Positions 15,355 through 23,279 of a stretch of DNA of 31,222 nt are shown in pieces; position 1 is the stretch's first letter; each line of letters starts with the position of its first letter. The notes under the pieces were generated by a model. That model was not told where the DNA came from, made no database searches, and worked only from the letters and a program-made list of their open reading frames with translations. The position numbers and the translations under genes were made by a program. The DNA is from JBBRZF01 sp038236965 (GTDB taxonomy: Bacteria > Acidobacteriota > Terriglobia > Terriglobales > Acidobacteriaceae). The stretch lies in assembly GCA_038236965.1 (NCBI GenBank), contig JBBRZF010000021.1, positions 1 to 31,222 on the forward strand. Direction: 5' to 3'.

Positions 15355-15642
15355 TTGATTGCTTACCTCACGCTCGAACTTCGCATCGAAGGCGCGCACT
15401 CGCTGAAAGACAAGCGACAGGTGTTGCGAAGTTTGAAAGACCGTCTGCGCAACAGCTTCAACGTTGCTGTCGCCGAGATCGACGTGACCGACCTCTGGCA
15501 GCGTGCGACCATCGGCGTCGTCAGCATCTCCGATTCGCGCGACTATCTCGACGGACTCATGAAGAACGTCCAGCGCCAGGCTTTTCGCATCGCCAACAAC
15601 TGTGGCGCGGAAGTAACCGACTCCTTCGTCGATTTCTTCTGA
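15355..15642 (+). CDS. DUF503 (YlxP-like) family protein
   Basis: This small protein of about 95 residues belongs to the DUF503/YlxP family, found between infB and rbfA in many bacteria; the molecular role is not established. Diagnostic sequence is IAYLTLELRIEGAHSLKDKRQV, then LRSLKDRLRNSFNVAVAEID and TDLWQRATIGVVSIS. I place the start at TTG 15355, because the family normally begins at this point. An in-frame TTG at 15310 would add 15 residues encoded entirely by the neighbouring inverted repeat. There is no good Shine-Dalgarno before either start. The repeat element appears to have replaced the native upstream region. Confidence 0.85.
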   Translation: MIAYLTLELRIEGAHSLKDKRQVLRSLKDRLRNSFNVAVAEIDVTDLWQRATIGVVSISDSRDYLDGLMKNVQRQAFRIANNCGAEVTDSFVDFF

Positions 15643-15800
15643 ACAGGATTTATCAGGGCACGAACCCCCTGAGGTTTGGAACAGCAACCGCTTTGACAGG
15701 GCACGGCTTCATCCGTTCTTGCGTCACCGTTTTGAAGGGGCACGGCTTCAGCCGTGCCATTCAAGACTTCCCCCAACGCGGCTTTAGCCGCTGAGGGAAT
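15643..15800. repeat. cluster of short palindromic repeats
   Basis: Several iterated units occur here: GGGCACGGCTTCATCCG near 15707-15723, a perfect palindrome GGCACGGC-TTCA-GCCGTGCC at 15739-15758, and GCGGC-TTTA-GCCGC at 15778-15791. These GCACGGCTTCAGCCGTGC-type hairpins resemble bacterial REP sequences. A long open frame covering them has no domain and is not a gene. The rest of the gap to rbfA (15801-15930) shows nothing recognisable. Confidence 0.7.
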
Positions 15801-15930
15801 ATCGCCACCAGCACGTCTAGATATTCACCACAAGATTTAAGAATTCATTCTGCGCCGCTCGGATTTTCAAAGCGTTCGCAGCCGGAAAGGTGTAAAGTAT
15901 CCGGTTTTCCTGTTACTGCCGGGACTCGCT

Positions 15931-16302
15931 ATGGAACACAGAGGTAATAGACACATTCGTGAACGCCGCGGAGAAGCAATTCGCGAGGAACTCGGCAGCA
16001 TTCTTGCCGGAGAACTCGGCGATCCCCGCATCGGCTTGGTCACCATCACCGACCTCATCATGGGAGAAGGCGGCAAATCCGCTCGCGTCTTCGTAACCGT
16101 CGTCGGCGATGAAAAGGACGTGGCCGAAACCGTCGAAGGCCTGCAAGCCGCCAGCGGATACATCCGCCACGAACTCGCGGAAAATCTCAGCCTTCGTTTC
16201 GCGCCCGAACTCGTCTTCCTGCTCGACAAGTCGCAGGAGTACGGAACCCGCATCGATGAACTGCTTCATCGCGTTGAAAAACGCAAAAAGAAGAACAAGT
16301 AA
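15931..16302 (+). CDS. rbfA: ribosome-binding factor A
   Basis: RbfA binds the 30S subunit and is needed for late 16S rRNA 5' end maturation and cold adaptation. The 123 residues match the family length. Seen are an N-terminal RGNRHIRERRGEAIREELGSI helix, the GDPRIGLVTITDL strand (about 30-42), KSARVFVTVVGDE, and the AASGYIRHELAENLSLRFAPEL segment near 72-93, which is the conserved KH-fold core. A basic KKKNK tail ends it. It follows DUF503 after a repeat-filled gap and precedes nrnA by 26 bp, so rbfA and nrnA are likely co-transcribed. Confidence 0.96.
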   Translation: MEHRGNRHIRERRGEAIREELGSILAGELGDPRIGLVTITDLIMGEGGKSARVFVTVVGDEKDVAETVEGLQAASGYIRHELAENLSLRFAPELVFLLDKSQEYGTRIDELLHRVEKRKKKNK

Positions 16303-16328
16303 TACAAGGGACTACAGGCACTCGGCTC

Positions 16329-17282
16329 ATGCTCGAAGAGGTACTCAACCAGATCGGCAGGCGTAACCGCTTCGTGCTTACTTCGCACGCGCGGCCTGAT
16401 GGCGATGCCATAGGCTCTGTGCTCGCCTGCAGCCAGATCCTGCGAAGCATGGGAAAACAGGCCGACGTATTTTTGCGCGACGGCGTCCCCCGCATCTATC
16501 GCCCTCTTCCGTTCACCGACATCGTCGTCGAAGGCATCGCCGTCCCCGACGATTACGAGGCCGCCATCATCCTCGAGTGCGATAGCCTCCAGCGTACCCG
16601 CCTCGAAGGTCTCGAAAAACATTACCTCATCAACATCGACCACCACTCCAGCGCGCGTCCTTACGGAAACGTGAACTGGATCGATCCCAGCGCCTGCGCT
16701 ACCGCCGAGATGATCTTCCGCCTCGCCCGCGAAGCCAGCGTCAAGATCTCGCCCGACGTCGCCACCTGCCTCTACACGGCTGTACTCACCGATACCGGCT
16801 CCTTTTGTTATTCCGGGACCAACGAACGCACCTTCGTCCTCGCACAGGAACTGGTTCGCGCCGGAGCCGATCCCGTGCGCATTGCGCAGAATATCTATTT
16901 TTCCAACCCCGCGTCCAAAATGCGCGTCCTCGGATGCGCCCTCAGTCATCTTCAACTGGACGGACATCTTGCATGGATGTACGTCACCCAGGAAGAGATG
17001 GAGCGTACCAGGGCCGCCGAAGAAGATTGCGAAGGCCTGGTCAACTACGCGCTCGCCATCGAAGGCGTGGAGGTCGCTGTCTTCATACGCGAGCTCGTTG
17101 ACGGACGCTTCCGCGTAAGCCTGCGCAGCAAAGGCGCCATCAACGTAGCTCAGATTGCTCAGTTGTTCGGCGGCGGCGGTCACGAATGTGCTAGCGGTTG
17201 CGCCGTCGAAGGCCCTCTCCCGGTTGCCGCCGAATGCATCCTCGCCCAACTCCGCCTCCGCGGATACGGCACCATCCAATAG
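16329..17282 (+). CDS. nrnA: DHH/DHHA1 phosphoesterase, NrnA-like (nanoRNase / pAp phosphatase)
   Basis: This DHH-family phosphoesterase should degrade very short oligoribonucleotides and dephosphorylate 3'-phosphoadenosine 5'-phosphate. Its 317 residues are the usual length. The metal-binding motifs are SHARPDGDAIGS (19-30), ILECDS (81-86), the DHH triad at 104-106 in NIDHHSS, and TDTGSF around D155. The DHHA1 domain ends with the substrate-binding GGGGHECASG (281-290). The gene sits in the conserved infB-rbfA-nrnA neighbourhood. NrnA replaces Orn in many non-proteobacteria, which fits an acidobacterium. Confidence 0.95.
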   Translation: MLEEVLNQIGRRNRFVLTSHARPDGDAIGSVLACSQILRSMGKQADVFLRDGVPRIYRPLPFTDIVVEGIAVPDDYEAAIILECDSLQRTRLEGLEKHYLINIDHHSSARPYGNVNWIDPSACATAEMIFRLAREASVKISPDVATCLYTAVLTDTGSFCYSGTNERTFVLAQELVRAGADPVRIAQNIYFSNPASKMRVLGCALSHLQLDGHLAWMYVTQEEMERTRAAEEDCEGLVNYALAIEGVEVAVFIRELVDGRFRVSLRSKGAINVAQIAQLFGGGGHECASGCAVEGPLPVAAECILAQLRLRGYGTIQ

Positions 17283-17437
17283 CGGAGACGCCTGCAGAAA
17301 ATTCGAGGCCTCTGAGCAACAGGGTTGCTTTTGAAGAGTTCTTGAAGAGTTTCCTCGTGCCTCAAATCACTCCAGATTCGCATTTCGCAATTCGAATTGC
17401 GCTGCATCCAGAGTTCAAGGAATTACAATAAGCCTTT

Positions 17438-17698
17438 ATGTCTTTATCAGTCGGCCATCAACTATTCCAACTCTGTGGCGCCATGATGATCCTGGCGGCC
17501 TATGTATGCCATCAGTTCAAGTGGATCGATCCGGAGGGCGCTCTCTACAACATCCTGAACGGCGTAGGTTCCGCCATTCTCGGATATTACGCATTATGGC
17601 CGCGCTTCCAGGCAGGTTTCGTCGTCTTGGAAATCGCATGGACCGGCGTCAGCATGTACGGACTCTACCGCGCCGCCACTCGCAATCGCACCGCATAA
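17438..17698 (+). CDS. small membrane protein, CBU_0592-like
   Basis: This 86-residue protein has three hydrophobic segments: LFQLCGAMMILAAYVC, a middle NILNGVGSAILGYYAL, and GFVVLEIAWTGVSMYGLYR. The pattern, with a YNILNGVGSA motif and a C-terminal V.EIAW..VS.YGL, matches the small inner-membrane proteins annotated as CBU_0592 family; their function is unknown. It lies 155 bp after nrnA and 55 bp before the glycosyltransferase gene. The link to either is not clear. Confidence 0.7.
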   Translation: MSLSVGHQLFQLCGAMMILAAYVCHQFKWIDPEGALYNILNGVGSAILGYYALWPRFQAGFVVLEIAWTGVSMYGLYRAATRNRTA

Positions 17699-17753
17699 AG
17701 CGGCCGAACAAACGGGGCTTTAGCTCCTGCTTCTTTGCCTTTAACTATCGACA

Positions 17754-19415
17754 ATGTCTTCTCCCAGCCAACTCGCTAAACGCATCGCCCCCTTCCTCCT
17801 CCTCGCCGGATGCTGCGCCTTCCTTTTCTTTTACGGACTCGGCTCCTTCGGTCTCGTCGGCGCCGACGAACCACGCTACGCACAGATCGCATACGAGATG
17901 CTCGCCCGACACGATTGGGTCACTCCCATCCTCTACGGACACCCGTGGATGGAAAAACCCGTCCTCTACTACTGGCGCGCCATGATCGCCTTCCATTTCT
18001 TCGGCGTCAACGACGTCGCCGCGCGACTCCCCTCGGCGACCATGGCCACGGGAATGATCCTCGCCATCTTTCTCTGGATGCGCCGCTTCCGTCGCGGATG
18101 GCATCTCGACGCCGCCCTTATCACCGCTTCCAGCGCCCTCGTCATCGGATTTGCGCGCGCCGCTTCTACCGACATGTCGCTCGCCGCGCCCTTTACCATC
18201 GCAATGCTCTGCTGGTTCGGCTGGTATCAAACCCATCGCGACCGTGAAAGCGAAAGCCGTTGGTGGCTCCTCGCCTTCTATTTCTTCCAGGCTCTCGCTA
18301 CTTTAGCCAAAGGCCCTGTCGCTCCCGCTCTTGCCGCGCTCATCATCGTCGCCTTCGCTTTCATCCTGCGAGATTGGCGACTCGTCTGGCGCACCGCTTG
18401 GCTTCCCGGACTCGCACTCTTTTTCGCCCTCGCCCTGCCCTGGTACGTCATGGTGCAGATGCGCAATCCCAACTTCTTCCGCTTCTTCATCCTCGAACAA
18501 AATCTCGCGCGCTTTGGAACCAATCTCTACCGCCACAAGCAGCCTTTCTATTTCTACCTGCCGGTTATGCTGCTCGCCGTAGCACCGTGGACGTTCTTCG
18601 TCCTCACCGCCATGTTCGACGCCGGACGCAAACTGCTCCATCGCTTCTCCTCACCCGCGAAGCCCTCACCCAGCGAATCGAATCTTGAGACGGATTCCAC
18701 CGACTCCGACGACACGCTCCCCATCTTCCTGCTTCTCTGGATCGTGCTTCCCGTACTCTTCTTCTCCATCTCGCAATCCAAGCTGCCGGGATACATCCTG
18801 CCCTCCGTTCCGCCGTGCCTCATCCTCACGGCTGACTGGTTGCGCCGCCGCAGCCAACAGAACCTGCAACTCCCCTTCTGGCTCGCTGCCTTCCACGCCG
18901 CGCTGGCGTCATTCCTGGTCGCCGCCGCCATTCTCGCGCCCGCACAACTGCTCAAGGCTGCCGCTCCCATTCCTGCGCTCATGCTCGCCGCCGCCTTCGC
19001 CACCATCATCTTCATCGGCATGGCTCTCTCGCTGTTCGTCAAGGGATTGCCCGTCCTGCGTGTCGTCACGCTTGTCCCTGTCGTTCTCGCCGTTGGCTTC
19101 ATCCTGCGTTCCGCCGCGCCGCTGGTGGACGCCACGCAATCCCAGCGCCCTGTCGCCGCAGCCATCAGCAGTTATCAGCGCGTTGCCACCTTCAAGGCCC
19201 GTCGCGAGGTCGAGTACGGACTTGGCTGGTATCGCCATCAGCCCATCAGCGTCTACGAGCGTCTGGAAATCCCCAGGACCGAGCATCTCGTCGTCGGTGG
19301 TCCCGGCGCCGAACTCGATCTGCCCGTCATTCTCCCCGGCCGCACCATCACACGCGTCGGCGGATACGCGCCCCAGCATCTGCAATTCTTCGTCGTCTCC
19401 GCCGCACGCGACTGA
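17754..19415 (+). CDS. ArnT/GT39-like membrane glycosyltransferase
   Basis: This 553-residue GT-C fold glycosyltransferase uses a polyprenyl-phosphate sugar donor to modify lipid A, other glycolipids or proteins on the periplasmic side of the inner membrane. The first transmembrane helix is followed by the catalytic loop GADEPRYAQIAYEML, with the acidic pair D38-E39, and then by HPWMEKPVLYYW, a typical family motif. About eleven more hydrophobic helices follow, and a smaller periplasmic domain of ~100 residues ends the protein (VATFKARREVEYGLGWYRHQ...). Donor and acceptor cannot be inferred from sequence alone. No other glycan genes are adjacent. Confidence 0.88.
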   Translation: MSSPSQLAKRIAPFLLLAGCCAFLFFYGLGSFGLVGADEPRYAQIAYEMLARHDWVTPILYGHPWMEKPVLYYWRAMIAFHFFGVNDVAARLPSATMATGMILAIFLWMRRFRRGWHLDAALITASSALVIGFARAASTDMSLAAPFTIAMLCWFGWYQTHRDRESESRWWLLAFYFFQALATLAKGPVAPALAALIIVAFAFILRDWRLVWRTAWLPGLALFFALALPWYVMVQMRNPNFFRFFILEQNLARFGTNLYRHKQPFYFYLPVMLLAVAPWTFFVLTAMFDAGRKLLHRFSSPAKPSPSESNLETDSTDSDDTLPIFLLLWIVLPVLFFSISQSKLPGYILPSVPPCLILTADWLRRRSQQNLQLPFWLAAFHAALASFLVAAAILAPAQLLKAAAPIPALMLAAAFATIIFIGMALSLFVKGLPVLRVVTLVPVVLAVGFILRSAAPLVDATQSQRPVAAAISSYQRVATFKARREVEYGLGWYRHQPISVYERLEIPRTEHLVVGGPGAELDLPVILPGRTITRVGGYAPQHLQFFVVSAARD

Positions 19416-19539
19416 AAAATTCCCGCACAGCTATTGTCCTCGGATGTTCCTCGCATTTGCCTCTCGTCAGCCTCGCCCGTAGACTACGTTTTCGGCCTCT
19501 ACGCGCATCCATTGTGCGTACATGGGTCCCAGGTGATCA

Positions 19540-20478
19540 GTGGAAGTCCTCGACCTCAGGCATTTCTCGTCCGTAGATCTTCGCCCGCTCCTTGATGAGG
19601 AGGCGGAGAAGTGGTCAGGTCTGCTCGACTGGGATTACCGCAGCTCTTCCGACATGATCCTGCGTTATCTCGACGCCAAGATTTTGCCCGGATACGCAGC
19701 CATTGATCGCGGCACTGTCTTCGGATATTGCTTCTTCGTCTATGAAGGCGCAAAGGGCGTCATCGGGGACCTCTATGTCGGAGGCAATCCCGAACGCACT
19801 CGCGCCGTAGAAGACCAACTCCTCGAACACGTCATCGACACCCTGCAGGGATCGCCCGGCTTGCATCGCGTCGAAGCGCAATTGCTGCTGCACCCTAGCG
19901 GCGAAGCTTCCCGCGTCTTCGACGAAAGCGGATTCCAGCGCTATCGCAGGCTCTTTATGAGGATGCCGCTCAACCCGCACAAACCAGCATTCCGGCCGCT
20001 CTCTGCCGACTACGAGATTCGTCCCTGGCAAGGCCGCGATTACCAGGCCGCCGCCGGACTCATCACCAACGCCTATCGCAATCACGTCGATTCCGATATC
20101 AACGACCAGTACCGCACCATGGCCGGTTCGCTGCGCTTCCTCAACAACATCGTGCGCTTCCCCGGTTGCGGTCTCTTCGACGCATCCGCCTCGTTCCTCG
20201 CCATACACCGCGCATCCCAGCAGAACGTCGGCATGGTGCTCTGCTCGCGCGTCAAAGACGATGTCGAACACGTCACCCAGGTCTGCCTCCTCCCCGAACA
20301 TCGCGGACACGGCGTGGGCGAAGCCCTGCTCGCCGCCGCTCACCAATCCCTCACTCAACGCGACTTCAACATGATGTCGCTTACCGTGACCGAAGCCAAC
20401 GCTGGCGCCGTTCGCCTCTACGAACGCTTAGGCTTCAAAACCATGCACGTCTTCGACGCCTTCGTCTGGCAAGGCTAG
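19540..20478 (+). CDS. two-domain GNAT N-acetyltransferase
   Basis: This 312-residue protein appears to contain two GNAT folds. The N-terminal half (about 1-145) is degenerate: GYCFFVYEGAKGVIGDLYV, then a region with DESGFQRYRRLFMRM resembling the end of a GNAT domain. The C-terminal half (about 157-310) has the acetyl-CoA motif A as VCLLPEHRGHGVGEALL (248-264) and the motif B NAGAVRLYERLGF (287-299), so it is the likely active domain. It starts at GTG 19540; no strong ribosome binding site is visible. The acetylated substrate is unknown. It is a single gene between the glycosyltransferase and a repeat-rich gap. Confidence 0.88.
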   Translation: MEVLDLRHFSSVDLRPLLDEEAEKWSGLLDWDYRSSSDMILRYLDAKILPGYAAIDRGTVFGYCFFVYEGAKGVIGDLYVGGNPERTRAVEDQLLEHVIDTLQGSPGLHRVEAQLLLHPSGEASRVFDESGFQRYRRLFMRMPLNPHKPAFRPLSADYEIRPWQGRDYQAAAGLITNAYRNHVDSDINDQYRTMAGSLRFLNNIVRFPGCGLFDASASFLAIHRASQQNVGMVLCSRVKDDVEHVTQVCLLPEHRGHGVGEALLAAAHQSLTQRDFNMMSLTVTEANAGAVRLYERLGFKTMHVFDAFVWQG

Positions 20479-20502
20479 AACGGAGCAGGCTCCCTTCCGA
20501 TG

Positions 20503-20544
20503 GTCATCTCGACCGAAGCGAAGCGGAGCGGAGAGACCCTTTGT
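20503..20544. repeat. dispersed 'TCATCTCGACCG' repeat, copy 1
   Basis: The unit runs from GTCATCTCGACCG through AGCGAAGCGGAGCGG to AGAGACCCTTTGT. Copies lie at 26150-26189 and 30187-30228, always in gaps between genes. A partial second unit (GTCATTTCGACCGCAGC) begins near 20570. Shortly after, a 9-bp unit CGAAACCTA is repeated in tandem about three times at 20605-20630. Confidence 0.8.
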
Positions 20545-20714
20545 TTTTCCTCGGCCTACCTCCTCAACGTCATTTCGACCGCAGCACTCTTCGTCGTTGA
20601 CTTTCGAAACCTACGAAACCTACGAAACCTTTCTCAATCCCACCCAACAAAAAAAGGCCAGCCTAAGCCGACCTCGATTTCAATTTACCCACTTACCACT
20701 TACCCAATTACCAA

Positions 20715-20921
20715 CTATCTTTTCAAGAACCACATCGCCCACGCCGCCACAATCACTCCGCCTACAAAATAGGCGAAGCACTTGCCGCCGTAGCGAACCA
20801 TCTCTTCTGCCGACGCCTTGCCCGTCTTCTCGTCCACCACCATCGTCTTCTGCGTGATGCCGAAGACGATCGACGCGCACAACGCGCATACCAATACCGC
20901 ACTGAAGTGTGTCAGTTCCAT
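20715..20921 (-). CDS. small two-helix membrane protein
   Basis: This 68-residue protein has two hydrophobic segments (FSAVLVCALCASIVFGI near the start and CFAYFVGGVIVAAWAMWFL at the end), separated by a soluble loop with KTMVVDEKTGKASAEEMVRYGGK. I do not recognise a named family. Its ATG overlaps the stop codon of the upstream DUF6677-like gene by one base (TAATG), so the two are translationally coupled, and it is the last gene of the M24-DUF6677 operon. Confidence 0.7.
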   Translation of the reverse strand: MELTHFSAVLVCALCASIVFGITQKTMVVDEKTGKASAEEMVRYGGKCFAYFVGGVIVAAWAMWFLKR

Positions 20922-21334
20922 TATTTCTTCTTCCCGATGGCGATGTGGTACGCGTCCACAACGGAGATGATGTTCAGCAGTCCGGAGATGATCAGGAACT
21001 TGGTCCCGTAATCCGCAGTCGCGCGATGGATGGCGCCGTGTCCCAGGTCCATCATCCGCGCCACCACGTAAAGCCCACCGTTTCCGATGTCGCCGAAGAA
21101 CCCCAGTATGTCCAGCAAATCGCCCATATTGAAAGCGTAGATCTTGCCTTCCATGGCCAGTCCGAACACGAACAGCATCACCATCGACGCCATCAGCAAA
21201 ACGCCGCGCACGTAACGTTTCTGGATCAGGTGTCCTGCGCCCGGAAGTATCCAACCGAGCAACGGAGCGGCCACCGCCATTTTCGGCATCGGCTCAGCCG
21301 CAGCTTTCGTCACTGTCTGTGTGTTGTTGGCCAT
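20921..21334 (-). CDS. DUF6677-like membrane protein
   Basis: This 137-residue protein has several transmembrane segments. The N-terminal part carries APLLGWILPGAGHLIQKRYVRG, a TM2-like 'PG.GH...R...G' motif, followed by helices VLLMASMVMLFVFGLAM and, near the end, FLIISGLLNIISVVDAYHIAIGKKK. This pattern fits DUF6677, which I associate with Acidobacteriota; function is unknown. It overlaps the stop of the upstream M24 peptidase and the start of the downstream small membrane protein by one base each (TAATG in both cases), forming a tight three-gene operon. Confidence 0.75.
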   Translation of the reverse strand: MANNTQTVTKAAAEPMPKMAVAAPLLGWILPGAGHLIQKRYVRGVLLMASMVMLFVFGLAMEGKIYAFNMGDLLDILGFFGDIGNGGLYVVARMMDLGHGAIHRATADYGTKFLIISGLLNIISVVDAYHIAIGKKK

Positions 21335-22497
21335 TAGATGGTCACGATCTCTTCTTGTTCCGCGCCCGTTACTTCCGCCGCGCCGTTGCGTATCAGCACA
21401 TTCACTTCACTGCGCACGCCGAATTCCGGCAGATAGATACCCGGCTCCACCGAGAACAACGTGTTCGGAATGATCTCGCGGTCGTCCTTCGTTTCCAGGT
21501 TATCCATGTTCGCGCCGTTCGCATGAACGTTCACGCCAATGCTGTGTCCGGTGCGATGCACAAAATACTCGCCGTACCCGGATTTGGTAATCGTCTCGCG
21601 CGCCGCGTCATCCACTTCCCATCCATGGATCAAGCGCTTCGCCGCGAACGCTTCCTTCGCCTTCTCCACGGCCGCTTTGCGTGCGTCGCGCACGATGCGG
21701 AATATCTCCTGGTGTCTTGCCGTCGGAGTGCCTACGCATCCCGTCCACGTGATGTCGTAATACACCGCGCCCGGCTTCTTCTTCTTGCCCCAGATATCCA
21801 GCAGCACGAAATCGCCATTCTTGATCGGGGACGAAGTCTCCGAACGCGGCTCGTAATGCGGATCGCCGCTATGCGCGTTCACGCCAACGATTGGCGGATC
21901 ATCCGTCTCCAGATTCTCCCGGCGAAAACATTCCATCAAAAATTGCTGGATTTCGAATTCATGCGTGCCGCCGCTTCGAACCCGTCGCCCGATCTCTTTG
22001 AACGCCTCTGCCGTGATCGCGTCGATCGAGTCGCGCGCTTCGAAGTGCGTCGCAATCTGCGCTTCCGTCAACGCCGCCTCGAATTGCGCAACCAGGTTGG
22101 CCGAGCTCTGCACGTTCACGCCAAAGCTGCGAATCAGCTCAACCGTCCCCGCGTCCACCAGTCCGATGTAGGGAATCAGGTTGTTCGGCGAATACTGCAT
22201 CGCGACATTCTTGTACGGCTTCAGCATCGCTTGCAGATTCGCCTGCTGCTCCTGCCATCCCGAATAAACCTGCTTGGTGCCCGGCAATGTGTCGAGATGT
22301 CCAGCCTCGATGCGATGTACCAACTTCTGCGGCTCACCGTCTGCCGGAATCAGGTAATACCAGCGTCGCGTCACCATAAGTTCCGCGCGCAGTCCCAGCA
22401 CACCATAGGCAATGGGATCGCGATGATGATGATCGTAGAAGAGCCAAGCGTCGAACTTACGTTCGCGCAGCACAGCCTGAATCGCAGAGATATTCAT
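21334..22497 (-). CDS. M24-family metallopeptidase (Xaa-Pro aminopeptidase-like)
   Basis: This cytosolic pita-bread metallopeptidase of 387 residues probably cleaves Xaa-Pro or similar dipeptide bonds. The N-terminal creatinase-like domain (1-~140) begins MNISAIQAVLRERKFDAWLFYD. The catalytic domain has the five expected metal ligands: D234 (LLDIWG), D248 (YYDITW), H318 (HRTGHSIG), E351 (SVEPGIY) and E364 (RSEVNV). It heads a tightly coupled operon with two small membrane proteins. Exact substrate (PepP-like or PepQ-like) is not decidable from sequence. Confidence 0.93.
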   Translation of the reverse strand: MNISAIQAVLRERKFDAWLFYDHHHRDPIAYGVLGLRAELMVTRRWYYLIPADGEPQKLVHRIEAGHLDTLPGTKQVYSGWQEQQANLQAMLKPYKNVAMQYSPNNLIPYIGLVDAGTVELIRSFGVNVQSSANLVAQFEAALTEAQIATHFEARDSIDAITAEAFKEIGRRVRSGGTHEFEIQQFLMECFRRENLETDDPPIVGVNAHSGDPHYEPRSETSSPIKNGDFVLLDIWGKKKKPGAVYYDITWTGCVGTPTARHQEIFRIVRDARKAAVEKAKEAFAAKRLIHGWEVDDAARETITKSGYGEYFVHRTGHSIGVNVHANGANMDNLETKDDREIIPNTLFSVEPGIYLPEFGVRSEVNVLIRNGAAEVTGAEQEEIVTI

Positions 22498-22535
22498 GAC
22501 CTCTCCATTGTATCGGAGCCGAGGGCTAAATGTGG

Positions 22536-22612
22536 CGCGAGCGCCCTCGCTCGCGACCGGACCTATCCATCATGGTGCCCCATCCTGAGCTCAACGAAGG
22601 GTCGGATGCACC
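22536..22612. repeat. hairpin and dispersed 'GTGCCCCAT' repeat in the M24/AlkD gap
   Basis: A perfect 8-bp hairpin CGCGAGCG-CCCT-CGCTCGCG occupies 22536-22555. It is followed at 22574-22612 by a unit GGTGCCCCATCCTGAGC...GGATGCACC. A related unit occurs at 24598-24638. Both are between genes and look like REP-type dispersed repeats. The M24 promoter must lie near 22498-22535. Confidence 0.65.
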
Positions 22613-22616
22613 CCGC

Positions 22617-23276
22617 CTAACCATTAGCGCTTTTGACCCTTGCTCTCCGGTTCGCGGGCTCTCCGGTTCTCCGGTTCCCCTTCGCCGATTCCCTAAGCAA
22701 CCACCCCAATCCCTTTTGCACCATGTCGTTCTTGTCCGTCAATAGCGCGGCTGTCACGCGCTCGATCTCCGGCATGAACATCTTCACGCGTGCGCCGCGT
22801 ATCAACGAAACCGCCGCCGCCCGCCGATGCCATTCATCTTTCGACTTCGCCCAGCGAATGGCCGACGCCGTTCTCTTCGGCTCCAACACCATCAGCGGCC
22901 CAATCAGGTATTGCACCAGCGCATCGTGGTCCGCCCAGGTACTCACCCTATCCAGCCAGACTTCAAACAGCTTGAATTCCTTATTGCCGAACTCCGCCAC
23001 CGAAGTCTCCAGCAGAAACACGGCCAGAATCTTTTCCTCCAGCACCTTGCCCTTGAAGAGTTCGTTTGCCACCGCCACCAGGTATTCCACGCCCGCTTCG
23101 TTCTTGATCACTTTCGTAAAGCGCCGCGCCAACTTGCGGATTTCCTTCCTATACCATCCGCGTGATGTCACCACATCTTTGAAGAAGTGTTGCACCTCTT
23201 CCGTATGCGGAGCAGAAGCGCCGTTGATCAGCACCTGTCGCAAATGCTCGGCAATGTACTTCGGCTTTTTCGCCAT
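22617..23276 (-). CDS. AlkD-like DNA alkylation repair protein, C-terminus replaced by repeat
   Basis: This HEAT-like repeat protein is of the AlkC/AlkD DNA glycosylase superfamily, which excises alkylated bases. In its 219 residues, W114 and D118 (TWADHD) are spaced like the Trp109/Asp113 pair of Bacillus cereus AlkD. DEWHRRAAAVSL (147-158) and DMVQKGLGWLLRES (184-197) match the conserved arginine and tryptophan helices. After residue ~199 the sequence turns into NRRTGEPANRRARVKSANG. That tail is encoded by a dispersed repeat (22642-22677, second copy at 30340-30374). The usual final helices of about 30 residues are missing, so the gene is probably truncated. It starts 3 bp after the MFS gene stop and is co-transcribed with it. 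Confidence 0.82.
   Translation of the reverse strand: MAKKPKYIAEHLRQVLINGASAPHTEEVQHFFKDVVTSRGWYRKEIRKLARRFTKVIKNEAGVEYLVAVANELFKGKVLEEKILAVFLLETSVAEFGNKEFKLFEVWLDRVSTWADHDALVQYLIGPLMVLEPKRTASAIRWAKSKDEWHRRAAAVSLIRGARVKMFMPEIERVTAALLTDKNDMVQKGLGWLLRESAKGNRRTGEPANRRARVKSANG
22642..22677. repeat. dispersed 'CTCTCCGGTT' repeat, copy 1
   Basis: The unit GCTCTCCGGTTCGCGGGC is followed by TCTCCGGTTCTCCGGTT. It lies inside the 3' end of the AlkD-like gene and encodes its odd tail. A near-identical copy occurs in non-coding DNA at 30340-30374. Confidence 0.8.
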
Positions 23277-23279
23277 CGC

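Noticed and set aside
15180..15794. 204-residue open frame across infB/DUF503 gap, DUF503 and downstream repeats
   Set aside because: It translates repeats (HGFSR-type peptides) and overlaps DUF503 in another frame; no domain.
20605..20630. tandem CGAAACCTA repeat as a possible CRISPR or iteron
   Set aside because: Only about three 9-bp units without spacers and no replication or cas genes; a trivial tandem repeat.
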